Assembly (NCBI GenBank): GCA_021018815.1
Contig: JAITYX010000034.1
Coordinates: 2,914,001 to 2,978,000 of the forward strand
Source of the DNA: Talinum fruticosum
Taxonomy: Eukaryota; Streptophyta; Magnoliopsida; Caryophyllales; Talinaceae
Reading direction: 5' to 3'
DNA: 64,000 bases
The notes under the pieces were generated by a model, which saw nothing but the letters and a program-made list of their open reading frames with translations, was not told the origin of the DNA and searched no databases. Made by a program: the position numbers and the translations under genes. Shown here piece by piece: positions 56,491 through 64,000 of this stretch (the stretch's first letter is position 1; each line of letters begins with the position of its first letter).

Positions 56491-57540
56491 CGGTGCCTAG
56501 ACATACATGGTCGATGGATTCTGGTGCAACTACTCACATCGGTGTGTCTATGTAGGGTTGCCTGAGTTACCGAAAACCTAGTGATGGTGAAAGATACATC
56601 TACATGGGAGACGGTCGGAAAGTTGCTATGGAGGCAATTGGAAAGTTTAGATTATTGCTAAAGATTGGATTTTATTTGGATCTTAATGAAACTTTTATTT
56701 TACCGTCGTTTAGACGAAATTTGATTTCTGTTCCCATTTTGAACAAATCAGGTTATCATTGTTCATTTGGAAATGGAATATTCAGTTTGTTTCATAATTC
56801 AAAATTGGTTGGATCCGATTCTTTATTGCATGGTGATAGTCTATATTCACTTGAAACAATTGCTTCATATTCTGAATCCTTGCATTTAAGTACACGAGGC
56901 ATAAAGAGAAAATTAACCAATGAGAATTCGGCTGCATTATGGCACAAAAGGTTGGGTCATATCTCCAAAAGGAGGTTAGAAAGACTCGTATCGGACAAAA
57001 TTCTTGAACCTTTAACTTTCACGAGAGATGGACATGTGTATTGACTGTATAAAGGCAAACAAAACAATAAAAGGAGATTTGATGCCAATAGATCATCGGA
57101 CGTCTTAGAACTTATTCATAGGGACGATTCAGGTGAACGACTTCCAGGACCATTTACAAAAGTCCTAGAGGAATGTGGTATCATCCCACAGTACACCATG
57201 CTCGGTTGACCCACAATGAATGGTGTTGTTGAAAGGTGAAACCGGACTCTTATGGACATGGTGAGGAGTATGATTAGTTACTCTACCTTACCAGAGTCAC
57301 TCGAGGTGATGCACTTAAGACTCGTAGCTTACATTCTTAACGAGTTCCATCTAAAGCGACTACTAAAACCCCTTATGAACTTTGGACTGGCAAGAAGCCA
57401 AGTCTAAATCATCTTCATATTTGGGGATTTCCAGCTGAGGCACAACCTTATAGGCTAAATGAGAGAAAACTGGACTCTAAGAGAGTTAGTTGCTATTTTG
57501 TTGGATACTGCTGAAAGGTCAAGGAGGTTTAAGTTTTTTA
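56491..57540 (+). pseudogene. Cop-1 protease and integrase
   Basis: Protease has MDSGATTHIG with intact Asp-Ser-Gly (56517). Then YIYMGDGRKVAMEAIGKFRL, SFRRNLISVPILNKSGYHC and the zinc region ALWHKRLGHISKRRLERLVS. The core is deleted: LELIHRDDSG is followed directly by RLPGPFTKVLEECGIIPQYT and NGVVER, so the second catalytic Asp region is missing while the Glu in NGVVER remains. After it, TLMDMVRSMISYSTLPESL and a frameshift. A stop interrupts after the ECGIIPQYT motif. Confidence 0.86.
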
Positions 57541-59560
57541 TCCCAAATCTAAGTCATTTTTTGAGATGATAAATGCTCAATTTCTTGATGATATCGAGTT
57601 TGAGGGGAGAGATTCAGTTAGAGACATTGTCTTTGAAGAGGAATATGTTGATATCCCTACAGGTGTCATTAGCATTGATCGGGGTTCTACACGTGACCTT
57701 GTTTTAGACTTGCCACAAGACAATGTTGATGAATCTAAACCTCTTGTACATGTAGTTGTTCCTCAAGGACAAACTCTTACTCCTCAAGAACCTATGCCAT
57801 TAAGGAGACCCACTAGAGTAAGGAGAAATGCGGTGTCGGTGATTATATCATATTTCTTCAAGAATATGAGGTAAACATTGGTTTGATGGAACCTAATTCT
57901 CATCAAACTATTGAAAGCTCTAACTTTCAAGAGTGGATAGATGCCACGAACAATGAGATTAAGTCCTTAATGATGGAAGATGATCCACTCAACTTTTGTC
58001 AGGCCATGGAAAGTGACAATTCTCAAAAGTTGCTAAATGCCATGAATAAGGAAATGCAATCCATGAAGGACAATGATGTATGGAATCTTATCCCTTTGCC
58101 GAAGTTGTGAAACCCATTGGTAATAAATGGATATTTAAAACCAAGAGGGATTCAATTGGCAATGTGGAGAGAATAAAGGCATGCCTTGTTGTGCAAGATT
58201 TTACACAAAAGGCAGGCATTGATTATATAGAGACATTCTCTCTAGTTTCTTCAAATGACTCTTTAAGGACTATAATGGCATTAGTTGCGCATTTTGATCT
58301 TGAGTTACATTAGATGAATGTAAAACCAGCATTTCTCAATGGTGACATTGATGAAACTATATATATGAGACAACCAGAAAAATTTGTGGTTGGAGACCCA
58401 AATAATATGGTTTGCAAACTAAAGAAACCCATCTATGGACTCAAACAGGCGTCTCGCTAGTGGTATGTGAAGTTTCACCAAGTGCTTCTCTCGTTTGGTT
58501 TTGAGTTGAATTTACTTGAATGCATATATCATAAGTTCAGTGGGAGCAAATATATGGTTTTGTATGTCGATGATATATTGCTTGCGAGCAACGATATAGC
58601 CTTATTGCACCTAACCAAGAGATTTCTATCAAAGAATTTTTAGATGAAAGATCTTGGTGATGCCTCTTTTGTATTAGGTATCAAGATACATCGAGATTCC
58701 TCTTGAGGTATTCTTGGGTTGTCACAAGAGAGCTATATCGAAAAGGTATTGAAAAATATAGCATGCAAGGTTGCAAACCAGGAGACACCCCTATGGCTAA
58801 GGGAGACAAGTTTAGTCTCACATAGGGCCCTAAGAATGATTTTGAGAAAAAGGGAATGGAAAAGGTTCCATATGCATCAGTAGTAGGTAGCCTAATGTAC
58901 GCCCAAGTCCGCACTCGTCCGGACATTGCATACATTACAGGAATGCTACGACGATACTTAAGCAATCAAGGGTTAGAGCACTTGGATAACAGTCAAAATG
59001 GTATTGTTGTACTTATAGAGGATAAAAAGGTACATGCTCACATATCAAAGATCGGATCGGCTTGAGATCATTGGGTACACCGACTCGATTTTGCTGGATG
59101 CATGGATAGTATGAAGTCTGCATGGGCCTTTATTTATCTGCTAGCTAGAGGTGCCATCTCCTAGAAGAGTGCCAAACAATCCATTACGGCTCCTTCCACT
59201 ATGACAAGCAGAGTTCATTACTTTCTATGAGGCATCTAGCTATGGGTTGTGGCTGCGAAATTTTGTCATGGGACTAAAAATAGTGGATACTATTCGTAGA
59301 CCACTTAAACTATTTTGTGACAATAAATATGCATTCATGTTTTCCAACAACAACAAGAGTTCGAGAAAGTCAAAGTTTGTGGCTCTCAAATTCTTAGTTG
59401 TGAAAGAAAGAGTTTAGAGTGGGGAATCGTCAATTGAGCACATTTGTACAAACTCTATGATTGCGGATCCGCTTACTAAGGCGATACCACCCAATCGGTT
59501 TCATGAGAATGTGGCTCATATGGGTGTTGTGTCTTCTTTTGAGGATATTCGGTTTTAGTG
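57541..59560 (+). pseudogene. Cop-1 reverse transcriptase and RNase H
   Basis: An acidic linker (57566-57874) is followed by MNKEMQSMKDNDVWNLIPLP, GNKWIFKTKRDSIGNVERIK, FTQKAGIDYIETFSLVSSND and AFLNGDIDETIYMRQPEKF. The active-site box YVDD is intact (58563-58574, LYVDDILLASND). Then MKDLGDASFVLGIKIHRDSS, VPYASVVGSLMYAQVRTRPD and RNase H with EIIGYTDS, LFCDNKYA and IEHICTNSMIADPLTKAIPP. The end SSFEDIRF precedes the untranslated tail. Stops in the middle of reverse transcriptase and frameshifts in RNase H make it inactive. Confidence 0.88.
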
Positions 59561-59867
59561 GGAGTTTGTAATTTAGATGCACATTTGACTTATGTAATCT
59601 GGTTTTCGATTATGAGGATATTTTGCTTGCAAAAATAAAGTTACATTAAAGTTTTCCTTATACTCTGTTTATATTTCGGATCTCACTAATGTTTAAAGAG
59701 GACCAGTTGGAAATAGACAATTTTCATGCTACACATCCACATCATAATCCATGTCATTCTTTTGTATTAGCATAAGTGATCATTGATGGACGGGATTGGT
59801 TTAGATATATTGTTATAATTACGGTAATATTGAGCTCAAAATTTGGTTGATACATATTGTAAGGTTA

Positions 59868-59888
59868 CATATAGCTCAAGTGGGAGAT
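59868..59888 (+). promoter_or_regulatory. Cop-1 polypurine tract
   Basis: AAGTGGGAGAT directly before the 3' LTR start TGTTGGATCATAA. Confidence 0.85.
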
Positions 59889-60375
59889 TGTTGGATCATA
59901 ATTCAATCATGAGCTTAAATGTGCTTAAATATGCATTGTAAGGACTTGTCATAATTATAGCCTAACCTAAGAGTGATCTAATGAGGATACAATTAATTGG
60001 GTTTTAATATATCTAGTAGGGTGTGGCCCTTACATGTGTTGAGACTAGTTGCCCACTATTGTTCTATGATGGGTAAAACAAGTAGTGTGTCAAAACCCTA
60101 GAAGGGTACTGCCATAAATAAAGGTTATGGTCCCTGTGTCGCACGTACGAATTAATTCTCCCCGACATCCCACTATCGGAGAGATTGTGACATTGTAGAA
60201 ATTCTAAAGGTTGTCTTAATAGTACGTGTAGGTCCGGAAGACCTAACCATGTCATTCAAGGAGAACTGATGTCAACTGTGGATTCAGTGTACGTTCTATT
60301 AACTCGTTCCTTCGATTCGAAATATTGGATTCTGGGTTTCTATAATGATGGACTTCATTATGATTTTCCCTAATA
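59889..60375 (+). repeat. Cop-1 3' LTR
   Basis: TGTTGGATCATAATTC to TTTTCCCTAATA, 487 bp; the CA end is TA here. It contains CCATAAATAAAGG at about 60111-60123, the likely core promoter. Confidence 0.93.
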
Positions 60376-60380
60376 GTCTA

Positions 60381-61255
60381 GAACATCATTAAGCATGGAA
60401 ACTTCATCCCAATGAAGATAGAAGGTGTAAGATACGTTCCTAAAGAGAAATCTGAGTATACCACTAAAGAGACCGAAAAGTTCGGAAGAACTTCAAAGCT
60501 TTGAACACACCGATGTGTGCCATCAGCTCGGAAGAATACAACGAGTCTCCGTCGCGTGATACGACCAAAGAGGTGTGGGACACACTTGCTAACACCTATG
60601 AAGGAACAAGATAAGTGAACCAGGCAAAGATAAGTCAATATCTTCACAAGTATGAGTTGTTCAAGATGGAGCCAAAAGAGAACATCTCTCGGATGTATGC
60701 TCGGTTCACAAACATTACTAACAATCTCAAGTCTCTAGGTAGAAAGATCTAACACGAGCGGATGGTCGGAAAAATTTTAAGATGTCTACCAAAGAGAAAA
60801 TGGGGTCCCAAGAGGACAACTATTGAAGAAGCTCAAAACCTCTCTCAATTAAAGACAAATGAGCTCATTGGGAAGCTACTTACTCATGAGATTCATCCGG
60901 AAGAACAGAGTTTCGAGGTCACCAACAAAAAGAACATTGCATCGAAGGCCTTAGAAAGCGGACATCAAAGTCCGAGCTCCTTAGAATCAGGAAAGGATCC
61001 CATGGCACTCATTACATGAGGCTTCAAAAGATGATGAATTGCAAGAGGTGGCAAAAAGGCCAAAGGAAGAGTTCTACAAGAAACATAAAAAGGACAAGAA
61101 AGGTAAATACTCATCCCCTTCCAAGTTATCCTTAACTAAGAACTATAGTGGCTTTAAATGTGGCAGCAAGGAGCACATAGTCAAGGACTCGTCCAAAGAG
61201 AAAGAGGGACAAAAAGAAGAAAAAGGTTATGATGGCTACCTGGAGTGATGACTAC
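60381..61255 (+). pseudogene. Sire-6 gag, rest
   Basis: Resumes after Cop-1 with GNFIPMKIEGVRYVPKEKSE, then TPMCAISSEEYNES, KEVWDTLANTYEG, SQYLHKYELFKMEPKENISR and RKWGPKRTTIEEAQNLSQLK. It is well preserved at 60762-61019 with LIGKLLTHEIHPEEQSFEVT. A zinc-knuckle remnant at 61140 reads NYSGFKCGSKEHIVKDSS: one central Cys and the His remain, the first and last Cys are changed. Compared with Sire-1, the coiled-coil segment between zinc knuckle and protease is absent. Confidence 0.87.
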
Positions 61256-61389
61256 TCATCCGATGAAGATGATTCTAATGACTCGAAGTGTCTTATGGCA
61301 TTGACAGACTCGAAGCTAAATCTAAGTTATTAGACGATGAGAACTCGGATATTAAGGAGACAAGTCCTTAGGAGGTGACTCAGAAACAA

Positions 61390-61680
61390 AAGGGTCACTA
61401 GTACTTAGATAGTGGCTGCTCATGCCATATGTATGGAGATTCAAGGCTCTTCTCATAGTTAGAAGATCCGAAAAGAGGCAAAGTCACATTTGGAGACAAT
61501 AGCAAAGGCAAGATAGTGGGGATTGCTAAGATTGGTCAAGGAAATAACTCGGTTAGTCACGTCTACCTTGTCAAAGGGCTTACGTACAATCTTTTTAGCA
61601 TTTCTCGGCTATGTGATAAAGTTCAAGAGGTAAGGTTCACTATGCCCCACTACTATATTTCGATGTAGTCACCAAAGAGG
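61390..61680 (+). pseudogene. Sire-6 protease
   Basis: YLDSGCSCHMYGDSRLFS at 61400 with the Asp-Ser-Gly triplet intact (61408), followed by KVTFGDNSKGKIVGIAKIG, VSHVYLVKGLTYNLFSISRL and CDKVQEVRF. One stop lies before the active site and one after RLFS. Sire-1 carries the same domain with Asn at the second position. Confidence 0.87.
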
Positions 61681-61739
61681 CAAGCTCTCCGGTCCGAGGT
61701 CGAGCAACACTTATTCTATCCCTCTTTTAGATTCTAGGC

Positions 61740-62020
61740 AGAATTTATCTTGCTTAAAAGCATTTGTGAATGATGATTCATGGACATGGCACTGTGGACT
61801 AGGTCATATTAGCATGCATATTATCAAGAAAGTTGCATCTCATGGATTGGTTAGGGGTTTACCTAATTGTGCATTTAAGAAAGATAAAATTTGTGAAGCT
61901 TGCACGAAAAGAAAGCAAGTCGGATAATCTTTCAAACCACTCAAAATTGTATCTACATCAAAAGTGCTTGAGTTAGTTCATATGGATTTGTGTGGTGAAA
62001 TTCCTGTGAAAAGCATCACA
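61740..62020 (+). pseudogene. Sire-6 pre-integrase zinc region and integrase start
   Basis: WTWHCGLGHISMHIIKKVAS, GLVRGLPNCAFKKDKICEAC and TKRKQVG give a full HHCC set. Then VSTSKVLELVHMDLCGEIPV with the first catalytic Asp. At 62019 the sequence jumps from GEIPVK to the region after the catalytic Glu (YTQQMPHRNHPEED), so the second Asp and the Glu are gone. This intact stretch is the reference that shows the Helitron insertion site in Sire-3. Confidence 0.88.
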
Positions 62021-62416
62021 GCGAAAGTATACACTCAACAGATGCCTCATCGGAACCATCCTGAAGAAGACAACCTATGAGCTTTACAAGGGAAAGAAAC
62101 CTAACAACTCCTACTTGAGACCATTTGGATGTAAATGCTATGTGTATAACAATGGTAAGGAACATTTGACTAAGTTAGAAAGAGGAAACTTAGAATGAGG
62201 AAACTTAGAACGAACCAACTCGGAATGTCGTGACTCGGAATGAACCAGTTCAAGAATGTTGAAGAACAAGCCAATGTAGAGGCTCAACAAAAACAACCAA
62301 CCGAAGATCAACCTATTCAATTAGCAAACTTGGTAAATCGGAGGACTGGTAGAGCTTTCAAATATGCACCTAGTCACCCACTTGAGAACATACTTTCTGA
62401 TATCAATAGTGGGGTA
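62021..62416 (+). pseudogene. Sire-6 integrase C-terminus and linker
   Basis: Reads KKPNNSYLRPFGCKCYVYNN then a Glu/Asn/Gln-rich linker, in which AACTTAGAATGAGG and AACTTAGAACGAACC are short tandem echoes (62180-62240). It ends FKYAPSHPLENILSDINSG, the run-up to reverse transcriptase seen in Sire-3 at 25500, and is cut at 62416 by the Sire-7 LTR. Confidence 0.83.
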
Positions 62417-64000
62417 TGAAGATTCGGACACTCGCTCAATACTTTTCCGAAGCTGTACAAAAGGAATCAGGTATAACAATCTCGTACTTATAGAGTTTTG
62501 ATTCCAAGGCATTCTCTGTTTGCTAGAAACTTTTCTGAGTGATACGTTATCTTATTTAAGTGATACGGCTTTTACTTCGTGTATTTCTTGCTTATCCTTG
62601 AGTGACTCGAAAACCGATATGCGTATCTCACTCGGTTCCGAGTCCCTCATCACTCGATTTATCGCATATTGAATAGACTAGTATTTCATCTTTCCTCACT
62701 CGAGATCCGACGTCCGGTTATAAGTTCTATGTTGTTATAGTCAGTATCTCTAGTCTGTTTTATGCTTAGTCTATATCAAGTTACTTCACTCGATATTCTT
62801 TGTATAACTTGATTCTTCGCTTAGACTTAGTCGGATGGAATTTTGAGCTATATGGATATTGGACTCGGAAAATTCCATTTCGTTTCCGACTCGGATAATC
62901 GGTTGTTTAATTATCTTAATAATTTTATTATCTATGTCTAATCTTGGACCAAAGTATTTTATACTTTGAGAACCGAAATTGATTTACTTTTGTAGGTTAT
63001 TCAAACGAGGATACGCTTTTCAAACTACAAATGTAACCGGCTTGAACGTCAAATCACCAGCGAGACATGGCTTTTCACCTTCTTTTCTCCAGTCCCGGAA
63101 GATTGTGTCGGAGCTGTCTGTTTCTAAATCTGGAAAACTGGAACGCCAAGCTTAATGGTGGTTTCCACCTTATCTTTAAAGACACCACCGAGTGGTTTTG
63201 GGACTTCCAAGAGAGTTAAACCATTGTCCAACGTTCACATTACAACGGATACTTTCGAGTGACTCGAAAGCTTCGTCAACGGTCACAAAGGACTCTTAGT
63301 CAGCAGATGAAGATAACGGCTACTCTGCTCGGTCATCTATAAATAGAAGCCACCTCGGAAGACTTGAAGATTGCCGAAATTATTGTTAATACACATACTT
63401 GAGCAAAGTCATTGTATTTACTCTCAATCTTCTACTTACAACTCCTACTCGTAATTCATTATTTTACGAGTTATAAGGTCTTGTACTCGATTACAAACAC
63501 TTTCTTACTTTCTCTGTAAGGTCCCTTGACTAAGTTGTAAGGGTTAACTCAGCTTAGTTGTCCCTAGCTGTAAGGGTTATCTCAGCTAGGAAGTACTAGA
63601 TCGGATAAAGGAATTTCGAGTCCAAGAAAACGTGTATAGAGTTGTCTAAGGGAGAAACTCGGGTTCGATCAGTTCATGGTATTTTGTGGACTCAAAATAG
63701 TGGATTTGGCTTCGTGCTTGGACTAGCACGGTCCGTGGTTTTCTGCCCCGGGAGGGTTTCCACGTAATCTCTAAGTGTTATCTTTCCGAGTTCATTCAAG
63801 ACTCGGAAAATTTTATAGCTCTTGCTTATCCATTCATGATAGCATTTCGAGTCTAAACTTTTTGACCTCGCTGATAGACTCGGAATCTGTCTCTGTCTTG
63901 TTTTTGACAAAAGAGCTAAAGTTTCCACGGAAAACTTCCATCACCCTATTCACCCCCTCTAGGGTGACGCGAGACTCTCCTCGAGCAAACCTTCAATTGG
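62417..64000 (+). mobile_element. Sire-7, 5' LTR (62417-63995) and primer site start
   Basis: TGAAGATTCGGACACTCG at 62417 to AAACCTTCA at 63995, 1579 bp, promoter TATAAATAG at 63338-63346. The last five bases of the window (ATTGG) are the beginning of the primer site, so this is the 5' LTR of a further element inserted in the Sire-6 linker. It is the closest relative of the solo LTR at 17061-18646. If the insertion is complete, GGGTA should be repeated after its 3' LTR outside the window. Confidence 0.9.

Larger units (their letters stand above)
53304..60375 (+). mobile_element. Cop-1, copia retrotransposon with both LTRs (Tork/TAR-like)
   Basis: 5' LTR 53304-53773, 3' LTR 59889-60375, flanked by a perfect gtcta duplication (53299-53303 and 60376-60380). 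Internal order: primer site, long leader with tandem repeats, gag, protease, integrase, reverse transcriptase, RNase H, polypurine tract. That is the copia order without a third ORF. The gag start and the integrase motif ECGIIPQYTM suggest a Tork/TAR-type lineage, but I am not sure of the exact clade. Length 7072 bp. LTR divergence, including indels, and many stops show it is old. Confidence 0.93.
51684..62416 (+). mobile_element. Sire-6, Sirevirus 5' part with nested Cop-1
   Basis: 5' LTR (51684-53115), primer site, gag start (53174), Cop-1 insertion in gag (53304-60375), rest of gag, protease, pre-integrase and linker, then a second insertion (Sire-7 LTR from 62417). The integrase core is deleted at about 62019. 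Uninterrupted parts of this element prove the insertion points of the solo LTR and Helitron in Sire-3. It continues beyond the window. Confidence 0.88.

Noticed and set aside
1..64000. Endogenous pararetrovirus or other plant virus
   Set aside because: All reverse transcriptase and integrase remnants fit copia or Tat-type gypsy retrotransposons with LTRs; no movement protein or caulimovirid motif seen.

Overview
The window looks like heterochromatic repeat DNA from a flowering plant, probably a dicot; the species cannot be named from this sequence. I see no intact host gene, rRNA, tRNA or CRISPR array. Almost every base belongs to decayed retrotransposons nested inside one another, plus one Helitron. 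Nearly all coding remnants carry stops and frameshifts, so they are annotated as pseudogenes. The names Sire-, Tat-, Cop-, Tekay- and Hel- are labels used only here. Sire means Ty1/copia of the Sirevirus type (long LTR, long gag, env-like third ORF). Tat means Ty3/gypsy of the Tat/Ogre lineage.

Layout, left to right. 1-4068: Sire-1 on the minus strand, inserted just upstream of the 3' LTR of Sire-2 (plus, ends at 5618). Sire-2 sits in Tat-3, an LTR on the minus strand (5619-6671), which itself sits in the integrase of Tat-1 (plus, 6672-12939). Tat-1 is then split by Sire-3 (12940-30418, duplicated target gacta/gactc) and ends with its 3' LTR at 30444-32449. Sire-3 carries three later insertions: a Tekay/Del-type solo LTR (13301-16342), a Sirevirus solo LTR with a perfect 5-bp duplication (17061-18646), and a 5.5-kb Helitron complex (18848-24373). 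Tat-1 lies in Tat-2 (32450-35601), which borders Sire-4 (35602-37909 and 50907-51683). Sire-4 is split by Tat-4 (37910-50906), which contains a minus-strand Sire-5 fragment (46600-50335). Sire-6 starts at 51684 in the env-like ORF of Sire-4. It is split by Cop-1, a 7.1-kb copia element with both LTRs and a perfect duplication (53304-60375), and by Sire-7 (62417 to the window end).

The most unusual content is in the Tat elements. Downstream of pol, on the opposite strand, they carry two host-like genes. One resembles the plant mobile domain (PMD) family and the other an N-terminal relative of it (DUF7745-like). Splice-like GT...AG junctions fall at the same places in two or three diverged copies, and in Tat-4 the PMD-like gene has a TATA box upstream of its ATG. 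The Sireviruses carry an env-like third ORF, also with a separate TATA-type promoter, seen in two copies. Other noteworthy points are repeated Helitron 5' ends separated by AAT microsatellites, a six-copy repeat in the Cop-1 leader, and frequent gain of TCGAG or CTCGG where related copies or tRNA complementarity predict CAG or CTG.
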